From contig JACQFI010000002.1 in assembly GCA_016200135.1 (NCBI GenBank), forward strand, positions 28,082-92,081: 64,000 bases of DNA. The letters are read 5' to 3'. This document shows positions 32,045 through 40,309 of the stretch, one piece after another (the first letter of the stretch is position 1; every line of letters begins with the position of its first letter). The notes below the pieces were generated by a model, which had not been told where the DNA came from, did not search any database, and was given only the letters and a program-made list of their open reading frames with translations. Made by a program: the position numbers and the translations under genes. The stretch comes from Planctomycetota bacterium (GTDB lineage Bacteria; Planctomycetota; SZUA-567; H5-PLA8).

Positions 32045-33904
32045 ATGTACGAACTCGAGATCGAATTTCAGGGCCAGCGCAGCCGCCGCGTGCTTGGAGG
32101 CGGAACGAAGTGGCGCATCGGCCGGCAGAAAGGCTGCGAGGTCCAAGTCAACGACCCGCACGTCTCCGCCGACCACGCCGAGATCGCGCAGGAAGGCGAG
32201 GCCCTCGTCCTCTCCCGCACCAAAGGCTCCAACCCCATCCTGCTTGATGGCCGCAACGTCGAGAGCACCTACCTCAAGCCCGGCATGAAATTCCAGATCG
32301 GACAGACGAACTTTACGCTTCACCGCAGCGCGCCGCAGCCGGTGGACGAGATGGCCGGCACCAAGCTGCTCGACACCGTGGATATGCTCTTCTCCGCGCC
32401 GGCCTCGCGCCAGACCGCCATCACGCTCGCCGCCGCGGAAGCTTCCGGGTCGCCCGCGGAAGCCGCGCAGCAGAGCGCCCTTGCGCTGCTCGAACGCATC
32501 TCCCATATCGTCGGCGCCGCAAAAAACACCGAGGCCCTCGCCAAGGGCATCCTGCGCCTCGCCTGCGACCGCCTGAAGGCCAGCCGCGGGCTGCTCGCCC
32601 GGCACCAGGACGGCGGCCGGCTCGAGATCTTCGCGGCCGAAGGCTTCCCGCCCGATACCCAAATCGGCGACCTCGTCTCCAAGACGGTGCTCAAAAAGAT
32701 CGTCGAGGAACGCCAGACCGCGCTGGTCGGCGACACCTCCAGCAGCGACAGCGGCTTGGTGAACGTGCGCAGCATCGAGCGCAACCGCATCCGCGCGCTG
32801 GCTTGCGCCCCCGTGCTGGACGCGCAGGGCAAACTGACCGCGCTGATCTACGTGGACAGCCTCGACCGGACCGGCGAGTTCATCGCGCGCGAAGGCGAAC
32901 TGCTCGTCTGGCTCGGCCAGTTCTACCGCATCCTCGCGGACAACCTGGACATGAGCCGCCGGCTCGAAGCCGAGGTCGTCACGCTCAAGCAGGGCGCGCA
33001 GACGGGTTCCGGCCTGATCGCCGAGTCGCCCGCGATGGTCAAACTGCTCGAACGCGCCGCCAAGGCCGCCGCCAGCGACGCGCACATCCTGATCCTCGGC
33101 GAGAGCGGCTCCGGCAAAGAGTGCATCGCGCGCTACGTCCATAAGAACTCGCCGCGCGCCGCGAAGGCTTTCGTCGCGCGCAACTGCGCCGCGATCCCCG
33201 AGACGCTCTTCGAGAGCGAACTCTTCGGGCACAAGAAAGGCGCGTTCACCGGCGCGACCGGCGACCGCAAGGGCGCGTTTCTCGAAGCCGATACCGGGAC
33301 GATCTTCCTCGATGAGATCGGCGACCTGGCCTACGAGTGCCAGGCCAAACTCCTGCGCGCGATCCAGGACAAGATCGTCCGGCCCGTGGGCGCCGACCGC
33401 GACCTGGCCGTGGACGTGCGCATCGTCAGCGCCACGAACAAGGACCTGCGCGAGGCCATCCGCGAAAAAGCCTTCCGCGAGGACCTCTTTTACCGCGTCG
33501 GCACGGTGAGCCTCACCGTCCCGCCGCTGCGCGAGCGCAAAGAAGACATCGCTCCGCTCGCACGGCACTTCTGCAAGACCTTAAGCGGCGGCGCGCGCGT
33601 GCTTACGCCCGAGGCTGAGCAGAAACTCCTCGGCTACGACTGGCCCGGCAACGTGCGCGAGCTGCGCGCGGTCGTCGAGCAGGCCGTGATCTTCGCCGCC
33701 GGCAGCGAGATCCAGCCCGACGAACTGAACCTGGCTACGCCCGAGTCCGTCGCGCTGGGCGCGCAGTCGCTCGTCGAGGCAGAACGCCGCCACATCCTGC
33801 AAGTGCTGCGCGACTGCAACGGCAACAAGACCGAGTGCGCCAAACAACTCGCCATCGCCCGCAGCACCCTCGTGGTGAAGCTCAAGAGCTACGGCGTGTC
33901 GTAG
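32045..33904 (+). CDS. FHA-GAF sigma-54-dependent transcriptional activator
   Basis: 619 residues. N-terminal FHA domain ([25 protein letters not shown]), GAF domain ([44 protein letters not shown]), AAA+ domain with Walker A GESGSGKE (about 352), the sigma-54 contact loop GAFTGA (about 399), Walker [11 protein letters not shown]-finger region, and a C-terminal Fis-type helix-turn-helix ([27 protein letters not shown]). Everything needed to open a sigma-54 promoter is present; the FHA-GAF input implies control by phospho-threonine proteins and a small ligand instead of a histidine kinase. ATG 32045 (MYELEIEF) fits the FHA start; an earlier ATG at 31991 would overlap the upstream gene. Follows the FHA-protease by 41 nt, so probably the same transcript. 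Confidence 0.92.
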   Translation: MYELEIEFQGQRSRRVLGGGTKWRIGRQKGCEVQVNDPHVSADHAEIAQEGEALVLSRTKGSNPILLDGRNVESTYLKPGMKFQIGQTNFTLHRSAPQPVDEMAGTKLLDTVDMLFSAPASRQTAITLAAAEASGSPAEAAQQSALALLERISHIVGAAKNTEALAKGILRLACDRLKASRGLLARHQDGGRLEIFAAEGFPPDTQIGDLVSKTVLKKIVEERQTALVGDTSSSDSGLVNVRSIERNRIRALACAPVLDAQGKLTALIYVDSLDRTGEFIAREGELLVWLGQFYRILADNLDMSRRLEAEVVTLKQGAQTGSGLIAESPAMVKLLERAAKAAASDAHILILGESGSGKECIARYVHKNSPRAAKAFVARNCAAIPETLFESELFGHKKGAFTGATGDRKGAFLEADTGTIFLDEIGDLAYECQAKLLRAIQDKIVRPVGADRDLAVDVRIVSATNKDLREAIREKAFREDLFYRVGTVSLTVPPLRERKEDIAPLARHFCKTLSGGARVLTPEAEQKLLGYDWPGNVRELRAVVEQAVIFAAGSEIQPDELNLATPESVALGAQSLVEAERRHILQVLRDCNGNKTECAKQLAIARSTLVVKLKSYGVS

Positions 33905-33916
33905 ATTTCTCGCACC

Positions 33917-34990
33917 TCACGCCTTCGCCGCCAGCCCCGCCAGCAACGCTTTGCGCACCCATTCACGCTCCCGCGCCGAGAGGCTCTCGTGCAGGATGCA
34001 TTCCGCGCCTTCGCGGGCGTCCACTCTCAGGCAGCGTTCGGTGGCTTCGAGCGTGCGGATCGAGGCTGCGGGATAGGCTTTGCGACTCGAGAAGACCAAG
34101 CCCTTGCGCACCACTTCCAGCATGCCGGCGCGGGCTTCCACGAACGTGCGTTCGGGCTTGAGGACCGGGTAGAGGATCAGCAGCGGGATGCCGAAGAAGA
34201 CGGCCACGATCAGTTTGCCCCAGACGATGGGTTCCGAGAAGAAGAACACGCCGAACGCGAGCAGCGCGGCCGCCGCAATGAACAGATAAATCGCGAAGAT
34301 CACTCCGCCCGATGAACGCAGGTCCAGGCGGATGCCATTGCCGGTGCGCTGGTACTGAAGGCCGCCAGCGGCCGGAGCCTTTTCGAACGCGTCTTCGAGC
34401 GCCTCCGCCGCGTGCAATTCCATCACGTTCTTCCCGGCCTCTTCGGCGCGCCGCAGGATCTTCACCTCGCCACTCTCGACCGAGACCACGTCCAGCTTAA
34501 GCAGCGCCGCGGCGTCTTCGCACAGGTTGCGAAACCCGTGGCAGGTCTCCATGCGTACGAGTTCGATCTCGCCGCCGGCCTTCACCAGATACAGGACGTC
34601 GTAGGTATTTCGGGCACGGCCGCTGACGATCGTGGTGGAGCCCGCGCGCAGCGCCAGCGCTCCGGTGAGCGGGTGTTCGGTGCCGAACACAGGCACCAGC
34701 AAGCCCCAGGAACTCGTGGCTACTCCGGTGGCGCGGTCAAGAACCAGGCCGCGGCGCACGAGCAGGCGCGTGAAATACCAGAGCGTGCGGAACTGGATGG
34801 CTACCACCAGGAGGAGCACCAGCACCTCAATGCCGCCATGAGCGTTCTGCATGAGTCCAAACGATCCGAACATGAGGCAGGACGAGAAGAGCAGTCCTCC
34901 GAGCATGAGCGGAATAACAAACAGCGGCCCCCAACCTATGGACTCGCGATACTCGATCCGCTCCGCGTTGCCGGTCTCTATGCGCTTCAT
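33917..34990 (-). CDS. Membrane protein of unknown function, four predicted helices
   Basis: 357 residues with two pairs of transmembrane helices: LFVIPLMLGGLLFSSCLMF and VLVLLLVVAIQFRTLWYF near the N-terminus; IFAIYLFIAAAALLAFGVFFF and LIVAVFFGIPLLILYPVL at about 240-290. Between and after them are beta-rich segments (TTIVSGRARNTYDVLYLV; VEARAGMLEVVRKGLVFSSRK) resembling bacterial PH-like domains. ATG 34990 (MKRIETGN) is supported by GGGAG 7 nt upstream; ATG 35026 would add 12 charged residues. It converges with the activator gene 12 nt away. No named family recognised. Confidence 0.7.
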   Translation of the reverse strand: MKRIETGNAERIEYRESIGWGPLFVIPLMLGGLLFSSCLMFGSFGLMQNAHGGIEVLVLLLVVAIQFRTLWYFTRLLVRRGLVLDRATGVATSSWGLLVPVFGTEHPLTGALALRAGSTTIVSGRARNTYDVLYLVKAGGEIELVRMETCHGFRNLCEDAAALLKLDVVSVESGEVKILRRAEEAGKNVMELHAAEALEDAFEKAPAAGGLQYQRTGNGIRLDLRSSGGVIFAIYLFIAAAALLAFGVFFFSEPIVWGKLIVAVFFGIPLLILYPVLKPERTFVEARAGMLEVVRKGLVFSSRKAYPAASIRTLEATERCLRVDAREGAECILHESLSAREREWVRKALLAGLAAKA

Positions 34991-35349
34991 GGCCCGCTCC
35001 CTTTTGCTCTGCCGGCGCTCACGCACGGCCGTTCATTCCTCGCACGCAACCTTCACGAAAAGAGAGATGGCGAAGCCCATGCCAATGCATCCCGGGCGTT
35101 GCTGCGCTTGTCTCTAAAGGAGTTACGCCCGAGCGCGTATGCGGCGGAACCCTCCGAACTCGGCTACCCTCCGGATTCCGGAAGGCCTCGGCGCGCCAAG
35201 TGCTTCGCGTAAGTGGCTTTTGACTGGCGGGTTAAACGTTTCTTCACGCTTGGCACAGGCATGGCTTTAGAGGCTGGCGTGGGAGACAAGCGTTAGTGCT
35301 CGATCGAGCCGGCGGTTTCCCGAACACGCAGAAGACGAGGAGAACGATC
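34991..35349. other. Intergenic region upstream of the secreted 35350 gene
   Basis: 359 bp between divergent genes with no credible coding sequence. It contains the palindrome and sigma-54-like element listed next. Confidence 0.5.
35167..35266 (+). promoter_or_regulatory. Candidate enhancer palindrome and sigma-54-like promoter for the 35350 gene
   Basis: CCCTCCGGATTCCGGAAGG (35167-35185) matches the palindrome at 26458 in 18 of 19 bases. TGGCAC-AGGCA-TGGC (35251-35265) fits the sigma-54 consensus TGGCAC-N5-TTGC in 9 of 10 positions, with invariant GG and GC, about 82 bp past the palindrome and 84 nt before the ATG. Confidence 0.5.
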
Positions 35350-35880
35350 ATGAACCGCGCAAAAGTATCTATGGTGCTCGCGAGCCTGCTGGTGGCCGCA
35401 CTGTGGGCGGCCCCAAGCCATGCCGCCGAGGAATCGCTCAAGCAGGACCAGCTCTATACCATGCTGTCCAACATGGGCTTCGAGGTCTCGAAGACGGACG
35501 TAAAGGGCGGCTATGAGATCTACATGAAGGTCACCTACACTTACGATCTGAATTTCCGGGTCGGCCTGAGCTCCGACGGTTCCCGCATCTGGCTGACGCA
35601 GACGCTCGCCACCTTTACCCCCGCGCAGAAGGCCCGCATTCCCTGGCAGAAGCTCATGGCCGCGAACTGCAGCCAGGTGACCTCCAGCTTCCGCTACTTT
35701 GAAGACACCGGCAGCCTGGGCATCTCGCTGAGCTTCGAAAACCGCGGCCTGACGCCCGCGCTCTTGCGCAAGCACATTGAAGTCTTCGAGCAGGACATCG
35801 TCTACAGCGCCGACCTCTGGGATACCTCGAAGTGGGACAAGCAGGCCGATAGCGCGGCCACCTACAAGCCCGGGAAGTAA
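35350..35880 (+). CDS. Small exported YbjN-like protein
   Basis: 176 residues: signal peptide (VLASLLVAALWAAPSHA-AEE), then an alpha/beta domain (LYTMLSNMGFEVSKTDVKGGYEIYMKVTYTYDLNFRVGLSSDGSRIWLTQTLA split over several strands) that resembles the YbjN / type III secretion chaperone-like fold; the match is by pattern only. GAGGAG lies 8 nt before ATG 35350; an in-frame ATG at 35296 would put residues before the signal peptide. It has its own candidate sigma-54 promoter and a strong terminator, so it is expressed as a single gene within the signalling island. Function unknown. Confidence 0.7.
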   Translation: MNRAKVSMVLASLLVAALWAAPSHAAEESLKQDQLYTMLSNMGFEVSKTDVKGGYEIYMKVTYTYDLNFRVGLSSDGSRIWLTQTLATFTPAQKARIPWQKLMAANCSQVTSSFRYFEDTGSLGISLSFENRGLTPALLRKHIEVFEQDIVYSADLWDTSKWDKQADSAATYKPGK

Positions 35881-35914
35881 GTCCGGATTCAATCCAAACC
35901 TACAAGATTAGAGC

Positions 35915-35948
35915 GATCCGCCGGGGGATACCCGGCGGATCTTTTTTT
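35915..35948 (+). terminator. Strong Rho-independent terminator
   Basis: Perfect 11-bp stem (35915-35925 with 35931-35941), GGATA loop, followed by seven T residues. Ends the 35350-35880 transcript. Confidence 0.95.
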
Positions 35949-35963
35949 GTTCGACTGGCGTAT

Positions 35964-36098
35964 ACCGGAATCCGGTGGGGACACGATTCCCGGCCCTGCT
36001 GCTCCTCGCGTCTTGAATCGGCATGCGCATATAACCTTATGAATTCAAATAAGATGCGAAATATCCCGCGTCATGGTGAACCTGGCACAGCCATCGCA
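35964..36098 (+). promoter_or_regulatory. Candidate enhancer palindrome and sigma-54-like promoter for the 36160 kinase
   Basis: ACCGGAATCCGGT (35964-35976) shares the CCGGAATCCGG core with the sites at 26462 and (one base different) 35169. TGGCAC-AGCCA-TCGCA (36083-36098) fits the sigma-54 consensus in 9 of 10 positions with invariant GG and GC, about 120 bp past the palindrome and 62 nt before the kinase ATG. Confidence 0.5.
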
Positions 36099-36159
36099 AT
36101 GTCCTCTCCCGTTCGAGCCCGCAATGGCGCGGACTTGAAGCAAGGGGAGGAGAAGACCG

Positions 36160-37617
36160 ATGACCTCGAACGCCGCTCCGCAAGAGATTCCACTGACGAT
36201 CAAGGACACGCTGCCGCATCCGAGCGCGAAGCCTGAGCCGCGCACCGTACCCGAAGGCCCCGCAGTCCGCGCGGTGCTGCTCGACCGGTACGAAGTCCTC
36301 GGCCATCTCGGCCAGGGCGCAATGGGCGAGGTCCTGCACGTGCGCGACCGCCGCAGCGGCGTCGCGTACGCCCTCAAGCGCGTGCCCCGCGAACTGATGC
36401 GCGATGCCGCGGTCGCGCAGGCGATCCAGGCGAACTTCGTCCTGGTCAGCCGCCTGACGCATCCGCACATCGCCAACACGCGCTTCTTCGAGACCGATCC
36501 GGCCACCGGCGAGGCCTACCTGATCATGGACCTGGTCAAGGGCGCGAACTTCGAGGCCTGGCACCAGCGCAAGCGCAAGGAACTCGGCGGCGCGGACAAG
36601 CCCCTGCCTCTGAACGTTGTCCTCGGCATCGCCGAACAGATCGCCGCGGCCCTGGACTACGCGCACCAACTGCCCACAGGAAATTCGGGCGGTTCGGGCG
36701 CGAGGAAGGTCCACGGCATCCTGCACCGTGACCTCAAGCCGGCGAACGTGATGGTGGAAGAAGGCCGCGAATACGCGCCCGGCGTACCGTTCGTGAAGCT
36801 CGTCGACTTCGGCCTCGCCTCGGAAGTGCAGGCTTCCATGCTGGGCATGTCCCTCGACCGCCCCAATAAGTGGTTCGCGGGCACGCCCGCTTACATGGCG
36901 CCCGAACAGTGGGAAGGCCGCACGCTCACGCCAGGCGTGGACCAGTGGGCGCTCGCGGTGCTGATGTATGAGATGGCCGCGGGAAGGAAGCCCTTCGAGG
37001 CCACCACCGAGCGCGGGCTGTACGAGTTCGTGAAAAAGGGCGAGGTCAAGGCGCCGGGCGCTCTGCCCAGCCTGGTCTGGCGCGCGCTGAAAAAGGCTTT
37101 CGAGCCCGACCGCCGCAAGCGCCACGGCTCCTGCGGCGCGCTCGTGCGCGAGATGAAGCCCGCGCCGGCGACGCCTTCTACTTACCGGGGCGAACCCGTG
37201 GACTGGTGGGCCATCGTGTGCATGCCGTTCTCTTTCGCGCTCGGCCTCGTGCTGCTTTCCATCGGCCTGAATTTCGGCTCCTGGGCGGTGCAGAAAGTGA
37301 AGGACTGGATCTCCCCGCCGCCTCCGCCCATCTGGCTCGATCCGCACAAGCGTATCGACTTCAGCGGCTTGAAAGGCTTGGACGACAAGACCGGCCTGTT
37401 GAAGGACTGGGACAAACGCTACGGCTTGCCCGGCGAGATGAAGACGGGTTCGCAGGCCGAAGAGGTCATTAAGGCGCGCAAGCCGTGGGAGCCCGCCCCG
37501 GCCAAGCAGCCTACTCTGCTCGAACGCATCAAGGAGTTGGAGAAGAAGAATTCGGACGCTCAAGTGCCCGCGACGAACGGTCAAGACGGCTCGGCCCCCG
37601 GAGCAGCGCAGCCGTAA
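36160..37617 (+). CDS. Transmembrane Ser/Thr protein kinase
   Basis: 485 residues. Hanks-type kinase with LGQGAMGEV (Gly loop), Lys73 in YALKRV, HRDLKPANV (H189-R190-D191), DFG at D216 and GTPAYMAPEQW; all catalytic residues present. One transmembrane helix (VCMPFSFALGLVLLSIGLNF, about 352-372) and a short charged extracytoplasmic tail with no sensor domain. The kinase domain closely resembles that of the 27023-29770 kinase (both have LGQGAMGEVL, ALKR, ILHRDLKPANVMVEE), suggesting duplication with different outer parts. GGAGGAG lies 8 nt before the ATG. It has a candidate sigma-54 promoter and is followed by the GYF_2-PrsW gene after 24 nt. Confidence 0.9.
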   Translation: MTSNAAPQEIPLTIKDTLPHPSAKPEPRTVPEGPAVRAVLLDRYEVLGHLGQGAMGEVLHVRDRRSGVAYALKRVPRELMRDAAVAQAIQANFVLVSRLTHPHIANTRFFETDPATGEAYLIMDLVKGANFEAWHQRKRKELGGADKPLPLNVVLGIAEQIAAALDYAHQLPTGNSGGSGARKVHGILHRDLKPANVMVEEGREYAPGVPFVKLVDFGLASEVQASMLGMSLDRPNKWFAGTPAYMAPEQWEGRTLTPGVDQWALAVLMYEMAAGRKPFEATTERGLYEFVKKGEVKAPGALPSLVWRALKKAFEPDRRKRHGSCGALVREMKPAPATPSTYRGEPVDWWAIVCMPFSFALGLVLLSIGLNFGSWAVQKVKDWISPPPPPIWLDPHKRIDFSGLKGLDDKTGLLKDWDKRYGLPGEMKTGSQAEEVIKARKPWEPAPAKQPTLLERIKELEKKNSDAQVPATNGQDGSAPGAAQP

Positions 37618-37641
37618 GGCGGCCAACAGAAAAAGGAGGAT

Positions 37642-38952
37642 ATGCCCGTGGAAATGCCCGGTGTTCAGTTGAAAGCAGCCGCCGTGGAACTAGATGAGTA
37701 CAAGGATAAGAGAAAGGTGCGTGCCATGGCCGACGTCTGGTTCTATGCGCTCAACGGCGTGCGCAGCGATGCGGTGGACTTCCCCGCGATCCAGGCGCTC
37801 GCCGCCCAGGGCGCGCTCCCGCCCACGGCGCTGGTCTGGAAAGAAGGCATGCCGCAGTGGGTCACCGCCGGCAGCGTCCAGGGCCTGACCTTCCGCACGC
37901 AGCCGCTGCATGCGCCCGCAGCGGGTACGGCCGTCCCGCCGCCGCAACCGCCGCAAAAGGGCGTCTTCGGCCAGCTCGGCCAGAGGCTCAGCGATGCCGC
38001 GGGCCTGCCCACCATCGGCGACGTGCCGGTGAAGGAGATCCTCACCGACGGCCTGACCGCCGGTAAGAATAAAGACCAGGACATCGAGGAGACTTTCGCC
38101 GTCGGCACGGCCTCCAACACGCCGCCGCTGTCCGAGATCCAGACCGGCTGTCCGCGGCCGACGATCTGCTGGCGCGTGCTCTTCTTCTCCCTCGCGGCCT
38201 ACTTTGTCATGCGCATAGGGATCACCGAGTATCAGAACACCAACTGTATCCCCGGCATGATGATGCTCGGCGCCTTCGCCGTGCCGTTCGCCGTGGTCAT
38301 CTTCTTCTTCGAACTGAACACGCCGCGCAACGTCTCCATCTACCAGATCGGCAAACTGCTTATTCTGGGCGGCGGCATGGGCATCCTGGGCACCCTGCTG
38401 ATCGGCCGGCTGATTCCAGGCTCGGGCGTGGGTACGCTGGTTCCCGCTCTGCTCACGGGGCTGATCGAAGAGACCGGCAAGGCGCTCGCGCTCTGGCTGA
38501 TCGCGCGCGAGGTCCGTTACCGCTGGCAGCTCAACGGCGTGGTCTTTGGCGCGGCGATCGGCGCGGGTTTTGCCGGGTTCGAGACCGCCGGCTACGCCTT
38601 CGGCGCGATGATCAACAACGAGAGCGTCGTGGCGGCCTTCCAGAGCCTCTCCACGCGCGGCTTCCTGGCGCCGGGGGGGCACGTGATCTGGACCGCCATG
38701 ATCGGCTCCGCGCTCTGGAAAGCGAAAGGCCAGAAGCCGTTCGAGTTGAGCATGCTCTCGAACCCCATCGTTATCCGGCGCTTTGTGGTGGCGGTCGTCC
38801 TGCACGGCCTCTGGGACATGAACATCTTCCCGGCCTACGACGCGCAGTACATCGTGCTGACTCTGGTCGGCTGGTACCTGATCTTCGCGATTCTCAAAGA
38901 TGGCTACAAGGAGATCGTCGAGGCCAAGAGGGCGGCGGGGCTCGTCGTATAA
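37642..38952 (+). CDS. GYF_2-PrsW fusion: putative regulated intramembrane protease
   Basis: 436 residues. A GYF_2 domain (about 33-75: WFYALNGVRSDAVDFPAIQAL, PTALVWKEGMPQW) is followed by a Pro-rich linker and a membrane domain of the PrsW family. The metal-site motifs are visible: EETGK (E276, E277), FETAGY (E314), GGHVIWT (H347) and LHGLWD (H388). PrsW in Bacillus cuts an anti-sigma factor; the target here is unknown. AGGAGG lies only 2 nt before ATG 37642 and 8 nt before GTG 37648; ATG 37726, directly before the GYF_2 domain, is a third possible start. The kinase gene ends 24 nt upstream, so kinase and protease probably share a transcript. Confidence 0.85.
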   Translation: MPVEMPGVQLKAAAVELDEYKDKRKVRAMADVWFYALNGVRSDAVDFPAIQALAAQGALPPTALVWKEGMPQWVTAGSVQGLTFRTQPLHAPAAGTAVPPPQPPQKGVFGQLGQRLSDAAGLPTIGDVPVKEILTDGLTAGKNKDQDIEETFAVGTASNTPPLSEIQTGCPRPTICWRVLFFSLAAYFVMRIGITEYQNTNCIPGMMMLGAFAVPFAVVIFFFELNTPRNVSIYQIGKLLILGGGMGILGTLLIGRLIPGSGVGTLVPALLTGLIEETGKALALWLIAREVRYRWQLNGVVFGAAIGAGFAGFETAGYAFGAMINNESVVAAFQSLSTRGFLAPGGHVIWTAMIGSALWKAKGQKPFELSMLSNPIVIRRFVVAVVLHGLWDMNIFPAYDAQYIVLTLVGWYLIFAILKDGYKEIVEAKRAAGLVV

Positions 38953-38964
38953 GAAAAGTCGCAG

Positions 38965-39006
38965 GTCCAAAGGTCATGGCTCGACGAAGCCGTTTGACCT
39001 ATGGAC
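38965..39006. terminator. Hairpin between convergent genes, possible two-way terminator
   Basis: GTCCAAAGGTCA (38965-38976) and TGACCTATGGAC (38995-39006) pair with one mismatch, and GGCT/AGCC inside extend the stem. T-rich sequence follows on the plus strand and AAAAG precedes, so it could serve both the PrsW gene and accA. Confidence 0.55.
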
Positions 39007-39016
39007 TTTTAGACTT

Positions 39017-40009
39017 TTAGACTGTAGTCAACGTTTCTTCCTGATACTTGCCCATCGCCCGGAGGCGGCGGTAGCGCTCTTCGAGCAACACGTCGACCGG
39101 CTTCGCCTTGAGTTCCCGCAGGGTGCGGTCGATCGCGGCCTTGAGCATCTCCGCGGCGGCCTTGGGGTCGCGGTGCGCGCCGCCGAGCGGCTCCGGAATG
39201 ATCTCCTCGACCACCCCCAGTGCCTTCAACTCCGGCGCGGTAATCTTGAGCGCCTCCGCGGCGTCGGCTTTGCGGTCCGCGTCCTTCCATAGAATGGAAG
39301 CGCAGCCTTCGGGGCTGATGACGCTGAAGTAGGCGAACTCCTGGATCAGCATCCGGTCGCCAACGCCGATGCCCAGCGCGCCACCCGAGCCGCCTTCGCC
39401 GATGACGATGTTCAGGATCGGAACTCGCAGGCCCGACATCACCATAAGGTTGTACGCGATCGCCTGCGACTGGCCGCGTTCCTCGGCGCCCACGTCCGGC
39501 GCGGCGCCTTTGGTGTCGATCAGGCAGAGCACCGGAATCCCGAAACGTTCGGCCAGGCGCATCTTGAGGATCGCCTTGCGGTAGCCTTCCGGCTGCGGCG
39601 AGCCAAAGTTGCAGCGCGAGCGCTCGTGGACGTCGCGGCCCTTCTGCTGGCCCACCAGCATCAGCCGGTGCCCGGCGACGGTCGCGAGGCCGGTCACGAT
39701 CGCCTGGTCGTCGGAATAGGTGCGGTCGCCGTGGAGTTCCATGAAGTCCGAACAGAGGCGTTCGATGTAATCGCGCGTCTGCGGGCGCTGGGTATGCCGC
39801 GAGACCTGGATGCGGTCCCAGGAGGTGAGATTCTGGTAGATGCGGCGGAGCAGTTCCTCGCGCTTCTGCCGGTGCCCGGCTAACTCGTCCGCGGCATCCA
39901 TGGAATTGGTCCGCGCCCAATCCTCGATCTTGCGGATCAGTTCATCGATCTCTTTCAAGCCTTGCTCGAAAGGCAGGTATTGCGTGGCGGAAACGGTGGG
40001 AGCAGCCAT
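39017..40009 (-). CDS. accA: Acetyl-CoA carboxylase carboxyltransferase subunit alpha
   Basis: 330 residues, normal length. Transfers the carboxyl group from biotin to acetyl-CoA to give malonyl-CoA, the first step of fatty acid synthesis, with AccD. Family blocks are clear: FEQGLKEIDELIRKIE, the start of the carboxyltransferase domain (SRHTQRPQTRDYI), the acyl-CoA site GDRTYSDDQAIVTGLA, the segment GYRKAILKMRLAERFGIPVLCLIDT, and GEGGSGGALGIGVGD with the oxyanion-forming glycines near residue 205. DTKGAAPDVGAEERGQ replaces the more common DTPGA. AGGAG lies 4 nt before ATG 40009. It stands alone here; accD is not in the window. Confidence 0.95.
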   Translation of the reverse strand: MAAPTVSATQYLPFEQGLKEIDELIRKIEDWARTNSMDAADELAGHRQKREELLRRIYQNLTSWDRIQVSRHTQRPQTRDYIERLCSDFMELHGDRTYSDDQAIVTGLATVAGHRLMLVGQQKGRDVHERSRCNFGSPQPEGYRKAILKMRLAERFGIPVLCLIDTKGAAPDVGAEERGQSQAIAYNLMVMSGLRVPILNIVIGEGGSGGALGIGVGDRMLIQEFAYFSVISPEGCASILWKDADRKADAAEALKITAPELKALGVVEEIIPEPLGGAHRDPKAAAEMLKAAIDRTLRELKAKPVDVLLEERYRRLRAMGKYQEETLTTV

Positions 40010-40309
40010 GGATCTCCTGTCTGAAAAATAAGTTAGCGGTTTGCGCCGATCCGAGATTCGGGTCTAAAACATGCACACGTGAGATTAAGGGCCGGAGCCG
40101 AAATTGCAAGTTCCTCTAGGTCAAGGCTTTCAAAAGGATGGGCGAAAGACCGGTCTTTCGCCCCAATTGGATATTAGGGTAAGCAAAAAGAATCTAACTT
40201 GTGTCGGCAAAACGTGTTGACAAGATTTCTCGCCTGGTTAATCTTGGGGAGCTCTTGGAAACACTAACGTTCGTTGCTCCACAATCGCAGTGGGGGGAGG
40301 GTGGATAGC
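40010..40309. other. Intergenic region upstream of the porin gene
   Basis: AT-richer than its surroundings, no gene seen; carries the porin promoter described next. Confidence 0.5.
40217..40244 (+). promoter_or_regulatory. Sigma-70-like promoter for the porin gene
   Basis: TTGACA (40217-40222) and TAATCT (40239-40244) with a 16-bp spacer, about 65 nt before the TTG start. Confidence 0.55.
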
